Shown here in pieces: positions 49,591-59,458 of a DNA stretch of 64,000 nt. The notes under the pieces were generated by a model. That model saw only the letters and a program-made list of their open reading frames with translations. It did no database searches and had not been told where the DNA came from. This DNA is from Oleiharenicola sp. GTDB taxonomy: Bacteria; Verrucomicrobiota; Verrucomicrobiia; Opitutales; Opitutaceae. Positions within the stretch are counted from its first letter, which is position 1, and each line of letters begins with the position of its first letter. The stretch spans positions 1 to 64,000 of the forward strand of contig JANYDW010000052.1 in NCBI GenBank assembly GCA_025363455.1, given 5' to 3'. The position numbers were made by a program, and so were the translations under genes.

Positions 49591-50714
49591 GAACCCGCCT
49601 GATCGCCCTCGCGGCGACACTGCAGGTGCTGGTCCTGGTTTTCATGGCCGCCGAGCGCGAATGGATCGTGCAAGCTGGCCGGGTGATCCTGCTGCGCACC
49701 GCCCCGATTGACCCCAATGACCCGATGCGCGGCTATTACGCTCGCTTCAACTACGACATCACCAATGTGCCGAAGTCACTGTGGCGGGACGGACTGCCTG
49801 CCATGGCCGCGAGGGCCGCCACTTCCGGCTCTTATAACCAGCCGCTCCGCGACCTGCGCGTCTACGCTACCCTAAAGCTGGACGACGCCGGCATTGCGAC
49901 GCTGGCCTCGGTCAGCGACCAGCAGCCCGCCAGCGGACTTTACCTGCAAGGCCGGGTCAATGCGGCCAACAACCAGCAGACACTCGACGTGCGCTACGGC
50001 ATCGAGGCGCTCTTCATGCAGCAGGGCGAATCGCTGAAGCTGGAGCAGGCTCGCGCCCGCGAACGCCCCGGCGCCGCGATCGATGCCGAGATCGCCGTCA
50101 GTCCCTATGGCGTGGCCGTGCTCAAAGGCTACCAGTGGGAACCTCTCGGGCTCATCGCCACGTTCGAGCAAACGCCCTTCCCGCCCCCTGAGCCGGTGCC
50201 GCCTCCCGCGGCCGCGGCTGCCAGCCACGCGGGCGCGAGGCCGAGCCCTACTGCGCCGCGGCCGCAACGCCGGGGCCAATTCATCAGCGCAGTGAAGATC
50301 GAACTGAAAAACTACGGCACCGAGGACATCGCCATCGTGGACCTACCCATCGGCGGCTCCTTCCGACTGGTGTCGAATGACCGCGGCCAGGAAATCCGCT
50401 ATCGCTGGACCGGGCAGGAACGCGCCGCCGTCTCGCCGCCGCCCGACCAAGTGTTTGTCTTGAAGCCAGGGCAAAGCCGCACGACGCGGATTGACCTCAC
50501 GCAACCGCCGTGGTTCGTGATCGACCTGAAAGCCAAGCCCGACCAGGCCCAACCGATTCCCCTGCGTGATATCACCGACCCTTGGTCAGCCAGCTTCCGC
50601 CTTGAATACACCCCGCCCGCCAAATCGGACATCACCGGCCTGCCCCATGCCGATCTGATCCGGTTCTACCGGGTCCGCTCCCGCGCCTTTAATCCGACTC
50701 AGGGGATGGATTGA
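49587..50714 (+). CDS. GDYXXLXY-domain membrane-anchored protein
   Basis: 375 aa from a GTG (VRTRLIALAATLQV) that overlaps the DUF2157 stop (GTGA) and has a strong AAGGAGG Shine-Dalgarno 6 nt before it, which fixes the start. One N-terminal helix, then DPNDPMRGYYARFNYDI, the GDYXXLXY-type motif; a Pro/Ala-rich linker (~200-245) precedes a C-terminal domain. The family always sits beside DUF2157/DUF4401 genes. Function unknown. Confidence 0.85.
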   Translation: MRTRLIALAATLQVLVLVFMAAEREWIVQAGRVILLRTAPIDPNDPMRGYYARFNYDITNVPKSLWRDGLPAMAARAATSGSYNQPLRDLRVYATLKLDDAGIATLASVSDQQPASGLYLQGRVNAANNQQTLDVRYGIEALFMQQGESLKLEQARARERPGAAIDAEIAVSPYGVAVLKGYQWEPLGLIATFEQTPFPPPEPVPPPAAAAASHAGARPSPTAPRPQRRGQFISAVKIELKNYGTEDIAIVDLPIGGSFRLVSNDRGQEIRYRWTGQERAAVSPPPDQVFVLKPGQSRTTRIDLTQPPWFVIDLKAKPDQAQPIPLRDITDPWSASFRLEYTPPAKSDITGLPHADLIRFYRVRSRAFNPTQGMD

Positions 50715-50733
50715 ACACTCCACTCCACAGAAT

Positions 50734-51564
50734 ATGGCTATTCCCACCTACGATAATCTATTTAATCCGCTCTTGGCTGCCATTCGTCAGCTTGGAGGAT
50801 CAGCATCAATTCCTGAACAGGAGCGCGTCGTCGCAGAGTTGCTTTCACTCAGCGAAAAGGAGGTGAACGAAATCCATCGAGGTAATCGGACGAAATTGAG
50901 TTATCGCCTGGCTTGGGCCAGAAATTACCTGAAACGCTATGAACTACTTGAGAACTCAGAGCGCGGTATTTGGTCACTAACCCCAAAAGGCCTAAAGACA
51001 TCAACCGTGGACAAAGAGAGTGTGAAGCGCACCGTTCAGGCACAGGAGCGGAGCCAGAAAAAGAAAAATGACAGCGAAGAATCAAGCGAACCTAAGACGA
51101 TTTGGGAGGATGATCTTCTTGAATTAGTAAAAAGCATTGCCCCAAGTGCTTTTGAGCGACTTTGCCAACGGCTACTCCGGGAATCTGGCTTCATTCAGGT
51201 CGAAGTTACAGGTAGATCTGGCGATGGGGGCATTGATGGGAAAGGTGTGGTTAGAATCGGCGGAGTCCTCTCCTTCCATGTTCTTTTTCAATGCAAACGT
51301 TATCGAGGAAGTGTCTCACCTTCTGTTGTCCGCGATTTTCGAGGAGCTTTAGTCGGGCGCGCCGACAAAGGCCTGATTCTGACCACCGGTGTTTTTAGTA
51401 AAGATGCACGACTCGAAGCTCAACGCGACGGTGCAACACCAATCGATTTAATCGATGGTGAAGAATTGATGGAAAAATTGAAAGAACTCCGCATTGGCGT
51501 CGAAGTGAAGCAACGTGTCGTCGAAGAGATCATCATACATCGAAGCTACTTTGATGAACTGTAG
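50734..51564 (+). CDS. mrr: Mrr-family type IV restriction endonuclease
   Basis: 276 aa. Residues ~1-90 are the Mrr N-terminal winged-helix domain (YDNLFNPLLAAIRQLGGSA); ~125-276 the Mrr_cat fold with GDGGIDGKG, FQCKRY and RDFRGALVGRADKGLILTTG as the PD-(D/E)XK catalytic set. Cuts methylated foreign DNA. Clearly more AT-rich than its neighbours and without methylase partners, so probably acquired. Converges on dgt with 20 nt between. Confidence 0.92.
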   Translation: MAIPTYDNLFNPLLAAIRQLGGSASIPEQERVVAELLSLSEKEVNEIHRGNRTKLSYRLAWARNYLKRYELLENSERGIWSLTPKGLKTSTVDKESVKRTVQAQERSQKKKNDSEESSEPKTIWEDDLLELVKSIAPSAFERLCQRLLRESGFIQVEVTGRSGDGGIDGKGVVRIGGVLSFHVLFQCKRYRGSVSPSVVRDFRGALVGRADKGLILTTGVFSKDARLEAQRDGATPIDLIDGEELMEKLKELRIGVEVKQRVVEEIIIHRSYFDEL

Positions 51565-51584
51565 CATTCACTCTTCTTTCAGAA

Positions 51585-52856
51585 TCAATTCAAGTCTCTG
51601 AAGCTCCCGAACTCCGCATCGAACAGCCGCCGATATGTCCGCACCACCATGCCGTCGGTCTGGCCGGCGAGGTAGTCGCAGATGCGGCGGGCCTTTCCGT
51701 CCTGGGTCTTTTCGGCCTCGATCAGGCGACTGACGTTGGCGGGCAGGATGCGGATGACGCGCTCGTTGCGCTCGGCGTAGTTCTCCCAGATCGCGTTGTA
51801 GAGGGCGTTGAGGATGGTGCGCGCCTTGTATTCCAGCTGCTCGAGCTGCGGGCTCTCGAAGATGATGTCGTTGGCCATCTTCTTGAAAAACGCCGCTTCG
51901 TTGAGCGCCGACTCGTCGATGATGAGGTCGTAGGCGTAGCGATGGGACTTCTCGGCCATGAAATTATCTCGCGGTTTCAGTCGGCAGGCCTGGATGAATG
52001 TGCCGATCTTCTGCGAGAAGGTGTTCTCCAGCCGGTCGCGGCGTAGCGCGTCGAACAGGGTGTCGAGTAGTCGCTGCTCGGCGGCACCGATGGTCTCGCC
52101 GTCGGCCCAGCGTTCCACCCGCTCCACGGTCAGGAAGCCGGCGCGCACGCCGTCCACGATGTCGTTGAGCGAGTAGGCCGCGTCATCAGCCCAGTCCATG
52201 ATCAGGCACTCGACACTCTTGAAATCGTTGATTGCCTCGCCGCGCATCAGCGGCCCGGGAATCTTGGCTCCACCAAAAACCCACTCGCGAACCGGAACCT
52301 GCGAATCGTAGATGAAGTGGTTGATCGGCGGCGTGGCAAACTCCGTGTAGAGCTTCTTGTACTTGAGCACGCCATCGAGGAGCGCGCGGGTGGGCTGCAT
52401 GCCCTTCACGCCGGATTCATTCTGGTACATCGTCTCGCACAGCAGGTGCAGGGTCTGCGCATTGCCTTCAAAGCCACCCCGGCGCTTCATCAACTCTTGC
52501 AGCGTGCGCTCGCCACTGTGACCAAAGGGCGGATGCCCCATGTCGTGCGCCAGGCTGCAAGCCTCGACAAGGTCGGAATCGATGTAGAAATCGTCCTGCA
52601 ACGGGTCACCCCGGCTGAGGAGCCAGGAACAGATGGACCGACCGATCTGCGCGACCTCCATCGAGTGGGTGAGACGCGTCCGATAGAAATCGTATTCGCC
52701 GCTGAGGAACACCTGCGTCTTGGACTGGAGCTTGCGGAAGGCGTGCGCATGGATGATGCGGTCGCGGTCGATCTGGAAGGGGCTCCGGTAATCGGGCTTC
52801 CGCGCGCTGTCCCACTCCTGCATGTCGAAGGCGTTGTAGAATCGGTTTTGCGGCAT
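51585..52856 (-). CDS. dgt: dGTP triphosphohydrolase-like protein
   Basis: 423 aa from ATG MPQNRFYNAFDMQEW. HD motif set: TRLTHSMEVAQIGRS, SLAHDMGHPPFGHSGE and a later Asp in MDWADDAAYSLND. Matches the Dgt/dNTPase family, which removes triphosphate from dNTPs. Codons upstream of this ATG are in frame but not family-like. Confidence 0.93.
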   Translation of the reverse strand: MPQNRFYNAFDMQEWDSARKPDYRSPFQIDRDRIIHAHAFRKLQSKTQVFLSGEYDFYRTRLTHSMEVAQIGRSICSWLLSRGDPLQDDFYIDSDLVEACSLAHDMGHPPFGHSGERTLQELMKRRGGFEGNAQTLHLLCETMYQNESGVKGMQPTRALLDGVLKYKKLYTEFATPPINHFIYDSQVPVREWVFGGAKIPGPLMRGEAINDFKSVECLIMDWADDAAYSLNDIVDGVRAGFLTVERVERWADGETIGAAEQRLLDTLFDALRRDRLENTFSQKIGTFIQACRLKPRDNFMAEKSHRYAYDLIIDESALNEAAFFKKMANDIIFESPQLEQLEYKARTILNALYNAIWENYAERNERVIRILPANVSRLIEAEKTQDGKARRICDYLAGQTDGMVVRTYRRLFDAEFGSFRDLN

Positions 52857-52972
52857 GGGGAAGTGGCGGAAGAAAGCAGGAGTGGCCGCACGAAGCCAGC
52901 CGAATGGACGGAACTCAATCAGTCTTCTTTTACCGCTAATGGGATTCATCAAGGATGAATCCTTCAAGGTGT

Positions 52973-53190
52973 GCGGTGACTGATCGTCACCGCGTCTTCG
53001 ATTGGGGCCGGTTGATCGCCGGCTTTGACCAGTCTGCGATCAGCAGACCCTTCAATGCTAGCCCGGAGCCGATCAGGTGGAGGGGCGCACCAAGGTTTCG
53101 CCTTGGGCGAAACCCGACTAGCAGTCGATCACTTGATCGAATTAGACGCCCGATTTACGCCCTCGTGAGTCGGCTCACGGCTGCAAGCTT
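52973..53190. repeat. Array of small hairpins between dgt and ogt
   Basis: In order: GCGGTGAC-TGATC-GTCACCGC (52973-52993), GCCGG-TTGATCG-CCGGC, TCTGC-GATCA-GCAGA, GGTTTCGCC-TTG-GGCGAAACC (53094-53114), TCGATCA-CT-TGATCGA (53125-53140), GTGAG-TCGG-CTCAC and GCAAGCTTGC. Most stems are perfect and GATC recurs in or beside loops. It fills the divergent promoter region of the two genes (gap 52857-53223); nothing else is seen there. Confidence 0.65.
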
Positions 53191-53223
53191 GCGCCGATGA
53201 TACTGCCACCTAGCTTCACGCCC

Positions 53224-53748
53224 ATGCCGCACATCCTCTTTCCCACGGCCTTTGGCACCTGCGGCCTGGCGTGGAACGACACCGGACTCACCGGCTTCCA
53301 GTTTCCCGAGGAAACGGAGACGTTGACCGATCAGCAACTGGCCACCAAGGCCCGCAGCCTGCCGGCCACCGAAGCGGTTCCGGAGTGGGTGCAACAGACC
53401 ATCGTAAGGGTGCAGCAGCACCTCGAGGGCAAGGTGCAAGATTTCACGGGCACCAAACTGGATTGGTCCCGGGTCAGTGATTTCCAAGAGGCCGTTTACT
53501 TGCACGCTCAGGCCATCAAGCCCGGCTACAAGAAGAGCTACGGGGAGATCGCCAAGCTCATGGCCCTCGGCAACGAGGCCGCCCGGGCCGTCGGCGCGGC
53601 CCTCGCCACCAATCCTTGGCCGCTCATTGTGCCCTGCCACCGGGTCGTGTCCGCCAGCGACAAGATGACGGGCTTCTCCGCGCCGGGCGGGGTGCGCACC
53701 AAGACGCGCCTGCTGACCTTGGAAGGCGCGGAGCTGCTGTCGGAATGA
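53224..53748 (+). CDS. ogt: Methylated-DNA--protein-cysteine methyltransferase
   Basis: 174 aa from ATG MPHILFPTAFGTCGL. PGYKKSYGEIAKLM, ARAVGAALATNPWPLIVPCHRVV with acceptor Cys138, then GFSAPGGVRTKTRLLTLEGA. Removes alkyl groups from O6-alkylguanine by a single suicide transfer. Followed closely by an alkA-like gene, giving an alkylation-repair pair. Confidence 0.94.
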   Translation: MPHILFPTAFGTCGLAWNDTGLTGFQFPEETETLTDQQLATKARSLPATEAVPEWVQQTIVRVQQHLEGKVQDFTGTKLDWSRVSDFQEAVYLHAQAIKPGYKKSYGEIAKLMALGNEAARAVGAALATNPWPLIVPCHRVVSASDKMTGFSAPGGVRTKTRLLTLEGAELLSE

Positions 53749-53759
53749 TGCCCTCTTTT

Positions 53760-53831
53760 GTAGGGGCGCAGCTTGACTGCGCCCTCAACCGTGATGCCGC
53801 CCACGACGGGCGCCGTCGAGCTGCGCCCCTA
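53760..53831. repeat. Palindrome after ogt (GTAGGGGCGCAGC type)
   Basis: GTAGGGGCGCAGCT and AGCTGCGCCCCTAC are perfect 14-nt inverted ends, with TGCGCCC and GGGCGCC words inside. Starts 11 nt after the ogt stop and ends 11 nt before alkA. Confidence 0.8.
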
Positions 53832-53842
53832 CCCAAGCAGCC

Positions 53843-54475
53843 ATGAAGCCCAAATTCCAGTTCGACCCCGCCATGGCCGTCGCCCATCTCTGCGCCGCCG
53901 ACCCGGCCCTGGCGAACCTGATCAAAAAGGTCGGTCCGTTCGCGTTGAAGGTGACGCCGACCAAAAGTCTGTTCGAGGCGCTCTTGCGCTCGATTGCTTA
54001 CCAGCAGCTCCACGGCAAGGCTGCGGCCGCAATCCATGGCCGAGTTCTTGCCGTACTGGCGCAACACGGCGGCACCAGCCCCGAGGCCACCGAACAGGCT
54101 ACAGACGACGCCCTGCGCGGCGCCGGACTTTCCCGCAACAAGCTCGTCGCCATCCGCGATCTCGCGTCCAAGTGCCGGGCCGGCACGGTGCCCTCGCTCG
54201 CCGTGGCCCGGAAGCTCGGCGACGACGAACTGGTCGACCGCCTGACCGAGGTGCGTGGCATCGGGCCCTGGACGGTGCACATGCTTCTTCTTTTTCATCT
54301 CGGACGGCCCGATGTGATACCCACGGGTGACTTCGCCATACGGCTCGCCTTTCAAAAACTCTACCGCAAGCGCCGGAGCCCGTCGCCCGAAGCGATCCTC
54401 AGGCATGCGGCCTGCTGGCAGCCCTACCGCTCCATCGCGAGCTGGTATCTCTGGCGTTCGCTCGACACACCCTGA
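53843..54475 (+). CDS. alkA: DNA-3-methyladenine glycosylase II, HhH-GPD family
   Basis: 210 aa. FEALLRSIAYQQLHGKAAAAI, the hairpin VRGIGPWTVHMLLLF and the catalytic Asp in RPDVIPTGDFAIR. YRSIASWYLWRSLD is the usual end. Short form without the N-terminal AlkA domain of E. coli, as in yeast MAG1-like and many bacterial proteins. Excises alkylated bases. Confidence 0.92.
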   Translation: MKPKFQFDPAMAVAHLCAADPALANLIKKVGPFALKVTPTKSLFEALLRSIAYQQLHGKAAAAIHGRVLAVLAQHGGTSPEATEQATDDALRGAGLSRNKLVAIRDLASKCRAGTVPSLAVARKLGDDELVDRLTEVRGIGPWTVHMLLLFHLGRPDVIPTGDFAIRLAFQKLYRKRRSPSPEAILRHAACWQPYRSIASWYLWRSLDTP

Positions 54476-54507
54476 ACTATTGCTAGCGTGCGCGGAATCA
54501 CACCGCC

Positions 54508-55524
54508 ATGAATTCGACCTCTGCTCCGTTCGATCCGCTGAATTATCCCGAACACAGCGTCAGCCGGCTGATGGAGCCGCCGATCGCCGTGTTCCTCCCC
54601 ATGCTCACCGTGGGTGAAGCCACCGAGATCGTCCGCGACCTCGCCGCCAACACCCGGGTGTTCACCTATGGTTACATCGTGGACGCCACCGGCATTTTGG
54701 TCGGTGTCGTCACGATGCGCGACCTGCTGCTGAGTCCGCCGGCCGCGGAGCTGGAAACCATCATGCTGAAAGAGCCCTTTGCGCTGGGCGTGAACGACAC
54801 CATCATCGAGGCCATCCGGTCGACCGTTCAAAAACACTATCCCTCCTACCCCGTGTGCGACGACCGCGGTGTCCTGGTCGGCATCGTGCGCGGTTCGAAA
54901 TTATTCGAAGAACAGGCCATTGAGATCAGCGCGCAAGCTGGCGCCATGGTCGGTGTCGAACGTGAGGAGCGGGCCGCCACTTCCTTCTGGCAATGCCTCA
55001 AGTTCCGGCACCCGTGGCTGCAATTTAATCTGCTGACCGCTTTCGTCGCCGCCGGCGTCGTCGGCGTGTTCGAGGGCACCATCGAGAAAATTGTCGTGCT
55101 GGCCGTCTTCCTGCCCGTGCTGGCCGGCCAGTCGGGCAACACCGGCTGCCAGGCGCTCGCCGTTTCGCTCCGTAGCCTGACGCTGGGAGACCTGAAGCCG
55201 GGGACGGAGAAGCGCCAGTTCATGAAGGAAGCCGCGCTGGGTCTCGCCAACGGCGCGCTGGTCGGTATCACCGCAGGCATTGGCATGTATTTCTATGCCG
55301 TCTGGCAGCATGTCGGCCAGTCCCCCCTCAAGCTGGCCACGATCGTGTTTTTCGCCATGACCACCAGTTGCTTTCTCAGCGGGATCGCCGGGGTCATGAT
55401 ACCGGTGACCCTCAAGAAGCTGGGGGCCGACCCCGCCACGGCCTCGAGTATCTTCCTCACCACCGCCACCGATGTGACCAGCATGGGGTTCTTCCTCGGC
55501 ATCGCCACCATCTGGCTGATGTGA
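54508..55524 (+). CDS. MgtE/SLC41-like divalent cation transporter with CBS domains
   Basis: 338 aa. Residues ~20-130 hold two CBS domains (LMEPPIAVFLPMLTVGEA, TMRDLLLSP, ADDRGVLVGIVRG-like turns); ~160-338 form five helices with LPVLAGQSGNTGCQALAVSLR, the MgtE pore signature, and DPATASSIFLTTATDVTSMGFFLG. It lacks the MgtE N domain, so it is a short form. Probable Mg2+ or other divalent uptake, gated through the CBS part. Confidence 0.9.
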   Translation: MNSTSAPFDPLNYPEHSVSRLMEPPIAVFLPMLTVGEATEIVRDLAANTRVFTYGYIVDATGILVGVVTMRDLLLSPPAAELETIMLKEPFALGVNDTIIEAIRSTVQKHYPSYPVCDDRGVLVGIVRGSKLFEEQAIEISAQAGAMVGVEREERAATSFWQCLKFRHPWLQFNLLTAFVAAGVVGVFEGTIEKIVVLAVFLPVLAGQSGNTGCQALAVSLRSLTLGDLKPGTEKRQFMKEAALGLANGALVGITAGIGMYFYAVWQHVGQSPLKLATIVFFAMTTSCFLSGIAGVMIPVTLKKLGADPATASSIFLTTATDVTSMGFFLGIATIWLM

Positions 55525-55526
55525 CC

Positions 55527-55556
55527 CGCCTTCGTCCGCAGTTGCGGACTACGGCG
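55527..55556. repeat. CGCCTTCGTCC hairpin repeat, copy 2
   Basis: CGCCTTCGTCCGCA-GT-TGCGGACTACGGCG-type hairpin, 2 nt after the transporter stop. Same layout as 17560-17591. Confidence 0.65.
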
Positions 55557-55700
55557 CGGCAAGGACGCGGCGGCGGGCGGAAACCTGAAATTCCTGGAAA
55601 ACACCAAGCTGTCTAGAAATGCACTTTGCTGTTTGGCTCCTTTGTGTTCATTCCGACCGGAATTAAGCGTTCACTGTTGTGTCATAAGGCTCCGCGCCTA

Positions 55701-55737
55701 GTCTCCTGTCTGTCCTCTGACTTCCGCTCTCCGTCCC
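55701..55737 (+). repeat. TCTGTCCTCTGAC word repeat abutting tdh
   Basis: GTCTCCTGTCTGTCCTCTGA followed by CTTCCGCTCTCCGTCCC, ending 2 nt before the tdh ATG. Shares CTGTCCTCTGACTTC with 19029-19052. Confidence 0.65.
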
Positions 55738-55739
55738 CC

Positions 55740-56780
<1,041 letters not shown>

Positions 56781-56792
56781 GGCCCCGATCTG

Positions 56793-56885
56793 TGAACCAC
56801 TAATTCACACTAAGTGGACACTAATCCGAGCGCCTTCCTGTCTGATCAGAAAATTAGTGAGTCATTAGTGTGGATTAGTGGTTAA
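56793..56885. repeat. CACTAA-word inverted repeat between tdh and kbl
   Basis: Left arm TGAACCACTAATTCACAC + TAAGTGGACACTAATCC, right arm AAATTAGTGAGTCATTAG + TGTGGATTAGTGGTTAAC, inverted; CACTAA and TTAGTG recur every 10-11 nt. The right arm ends 10 nt before the kbl ATG. Lies inside the tdh-kbl operon, so it is transcribed. Confidence 0.8.
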
Positions 56886-56895
56886 CCCTGTTTTC

Positions 56896-58086
56896 ATGAA
56901 TCCAAATTTCACCGTCCACCTCAAGCAGACCCTCGCCGAGATTGACTCGGCCGGCCTCTACAAGCGCGAGCGCGTCATCACCACGCACCAGACCGCGCAC
57001 ATCGCCGTGGCCTCGGGTCAAAAGGTTTTGAACCTCTGCGCGAACAACTACCTCGGCCTCGCCGACCATCCCGAGCTCATCGCCGCCGCCCACGCCGCTC
57101 TCGATCGCTGGGGCTACGGTCTGGCCTCGGTCCGCTTCATCTGCGGCACGCAACAGATCCACAAGGACCTCGAGGCGGCGATCGCCCGCTTCCTCGGTAC
57201 CGACGACGCCCTGCTCTACTCTTCCTGCTTCGACGCCAACGGCGGTCTCTTCGAAACCCTGCTCGGCGCTGAAGACGCTGTCATCTCCGACGAGTTGAAC
57301 CACGCCTCGATCATCGACGGTGTTCGACTGTGCAAAGCGCAACGCTACCGCTACAAGAATAATGACCTCGCCGACCTCGAGGCCCGGTTAAAGGAAGCGG
57401 ACGCCGCCAACGCCCGGTTCAAGCTGATCGCCACCGACGGCGTGTTCTCGATGGATGGCACTATCGCCAACCTGAAGGGCATCTGCGACCTCGCCGACAA
57501 ATATGGCGCGCTCGTCATGGTGGATGACAGTCACGCCGTGGGATTCATGGGGGCGACCGGTCGCGGATCGCATGAACATTACGGCGTCATGGGTCGCGTG
57601 GATATTTTCACCGGCACGTTGGGCAAGGCGCTCGGTGGCGCGAGCGGCGGTTACACCTCGGGACGCCAGGAGATCATCGACCTGCTTCGGCAACGTTCCC
57701 GGCCCTACCTGTTCTCCAACACCATTCCACCGGCCATTGCCGGGGCTACCCTCAAATGCCTGGAGCTGCTCACCGTCTCGCCGGCGCTCCGCGACAAGCT
57801 TCAGGCCAACACCCGCTTCTACCGTGATGGCCTGGTGAAGGCCGGACTTACCATCAAACCAGGCGCACACCCCATCGTACCGATCATGCTGGGTGACGCC
57901 CAACTGGCCCAAAAGGTCTCGGCCCGCCTGCTGGAGAAGGGCATTTTCGCCATCGGCTTCTTTTTCCCCGTGGTGGCCCAGGGCCAGGCCCGCATCCGCA
58001 CGCAAGTGTCTGCCGCCCACAGCCGGGAAGACCTGGCGTTTGCGATTGAGAAATTTGCCGAAGTGAAACAGGAATTCAGTTTCTGA
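56896..58086 (+). CDS. kbl: Glycine C-acetyltransferase (2-amino-3-ketobutyrate CoA ligase)
   Basis: 396 aa from [18 protein letters not shown]. Alpha-oxoamine synthase with [32 protein letters not shown] and the PLP lysine Lys244 in GTLGKALGG. Length and lysine number match E. coli KBL. Cleaves 2-amino-3-ketobutyrate with CoA to glycine and acetyl-CoA. In operon with tdh; its stop overlaps the cdd start by one base. Confidence 0.95.
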   Translation: MNPNFTVHLKQTLAEIDSAGLYKRERVITTHQTAHIAVASGQKVLNLCANNYLGLADHPELIAAAHAALDRWGYGLASVRFICGTQQIHKDLEAAIARFLGTDDALLYSSCFDANGGLFETLLGAEDAVISDELNHASIIDGVRLCKAQRYRYKNNDLADLEARLKEADAANARFKLIATDGVFSMDGTIANLKGICDLADKYGALVMVDDSHAVGFMGATGRGSHEHYGVMGRVDIFTGTLGKALGGASGGYTSGRQEIIDLLRQRSRPYLFSNTIPPAIAGATLKCLELLTVSPALRDKLQANTRFYRDGLVKAGLTIKPGAHPIVPIMLGDAQLAQKVSARLLEKGIFAIGFFFPVVAQGQARIRTQVSAAHSREDLAFAIEKFAEVKQEFSF

Positions 58087-58490
58087 TGCCCTCGCCCGCC
58101 CAACTCCGGAAGCTCAAGACCTTGGCCAAGGCGGCGGCCGGTCACGCCTACGCCCCCTACTCCAGATTCCGGGTCGGCGCCGCGGTGCTCACCGAGTCCG
58201 GCAAGATTTTCTCCGGGTGCAACGTGGAGAACGCCTCGTATGGCCTGTGCAATTGTGCCGAACGCACCGCCATATTCAGCGCGGTGGCTGCAGGCGAAAA
58301 AAAGCTCAAGTGTGTCGCTGTCTACACACCCACCAAGACCGCCACCGCACCCTGCGGGGCATGCCGGCAGGTCATCTTCGAGTTCGGTCCGACCGTGCGC
58401 GTTGTCTCCAATTGCGACAGTCGCGACCAGATTGACGGCTCCATCCGTTCTCTGCTGCCGGCGGCCTTTGGTCCGGATGATCTGAAATAA
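58086..58490 (+). CDS. cdd: Cytidine deaminase
   Basis: 134 aa. SGCNVENASYGLCNCAERTA holds zinc ligand Cys57 and catalytic Glu59; APCGACRQ supplies Cys90 and Cys93. Small homotetrameric form. Salvages cytidine and deoxycytidine to uridine forms. One-base overlap with kbl (TGATG) gives coupled translation. Confidence 0.94.
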   Translation: MPSPAQLRKLKTLAKAAAGHAYAPYSRFRVGAAVLTESGKIFSGCNVENASYGLCNCAERTAIFSAVAAGEKKLKCVAVYTPTKTATAPCGACRQVIFEFGPTVRVVSNCDSRDQIDGSIRSLLPAAFGPDDLK

Positions 58491-58499
58491 ATTTCCTGC

Positions 58500-58551
58500 A
58501 GGGTCGCGGCTTGCCGGCGGACCGAGGCCCGGCGACCAGCGCCGGCCCTAC
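58500..58551. repeat. Palindrome-like repeat between cdd and a convergent gene
   Basis: AGGGTCGCGGCTTGCCGGCG and GCCCGGCGACCAGCGCCGGC + CCTA, imperfectly inverted. Lies 10 nt past cdd and 17 nt past the convergent hydrolase stop. Confidence 0.55.
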
Positions 58552-58567
58552 CAAACGGAATAAGTTC

Positions 58568-59365
58568 CTACAACGAATCGGTGAACTTCCTTAGCTCCTC
58601 CCAATAGTGAGGACCGGTGAAATTGGCCAGGCCGGTATGCGGACCGCCTGCCACAAAAAGGGAGGTTTTCCGCGACGTGATCGCCTCGTAAATCTTAACG
58701 CCATGCCAGAACGGGACCGTGCCATCCGCCGTGCCATGGATTACCATGATGGGACAGCGTAGTTGGGGCACCTTGGACAGATTCACGAACTTATCCCAAG
58801 GAAAGAGCGGAATGCGCGTCAGGGTCCGATACACGCTGACATACACGCCTTGCAGCACAAGGCCCGCCACCGGCTGATGCAAAGCCAGTTCGACCGCCGG
58901 CCCACTACCGAGGGAATAGCCAAAGATGATGATCCGGTCAGCCGGCACCCCTAGCTTGGTGCGCAGATAGTCGTAGGCCAGCTGGGTGTCGGCGCAGAGG
59001 TTGGCCTCATTTGGACTGCCTTCGCTGCGTCCGTATCCCCGATAATCGATCGCGAAAACCGCGTAACCCGCTGTCACGAAGCTGGGGATGTATTCCCCGA
59101 GGCCGCCGAGTTGCTCGTAGTTGCCGTGCAGGTAGAGTACCGTGTACTTCGCCTGCGGATTCGTCCAGTGTCGGGCGGCAATTTTCGCCCCGTCGGGTGC
59201 GGTCAGCTGCAGGTAGTCTGCGCCCAGCTGGTAGGTCACCGGTGGCCGGGGAAACATCAAGCCCAGCGACAGGAAGTGGGCCCCAACGGCCAGCAGAAGG
59301 TAGATCGCCGCCAGCAATGCCACGAGGCGGCCTAGACTGAAAAGAAGGTCGGGCATTTTTGTCAT
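58568..59365 (-). CDS. Membrane-anchored alpha/beta-hydrolase, ABHD13-like
   Basis: 265 aa; an ATG at 59356 (MPDLLFSLGRL) is equally possible. N-terminal helix LVALLAAIYLLLAVGAHFL, then VLYLHGNYEQLGG, FAIDYRGYGRSEGSPNE, nucleophile FGYSLGSGPAVEL, acid in HGTADGTVPF and His in GGPHTGL. Resembles the BEM46/ABHD13 serine hydrolases. Substrate unknown. Confidence 0.88.
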   Translation of the reverse strand: MTKMPDLLFSLGRLVALLAAIYLLLAVGAHFLSLGLMFPRPPVTYQLGADYLQLTAPDGAKIAARHWTNPQAKYTVLYLHGNYEQLGGLGEYIPSFVTAGYAVFAIDYRGYGRSEGSPNEANLCADTQLAYDYLRTKLGVPADRIIIFGYSLGSGPAVELALHQPVAGLVLQGVYVSVYRTLTRIPLFPWDKFVNLSKVPQLRCPIMVIHGTADGTVPFWHGVKIYEAITSRKTSLFVAGGPHTGLANFTGPHYWEELRKFTDSL

Positions 59366-59458
59366 GTCATCCTGTATAGGGCGGAGAATCCATCATGAAC
59401 TACGATTTGGTTCTCATGTTGGATTCCGGCGGCAGGCAGAATGAGCCGCGGGGAATAT

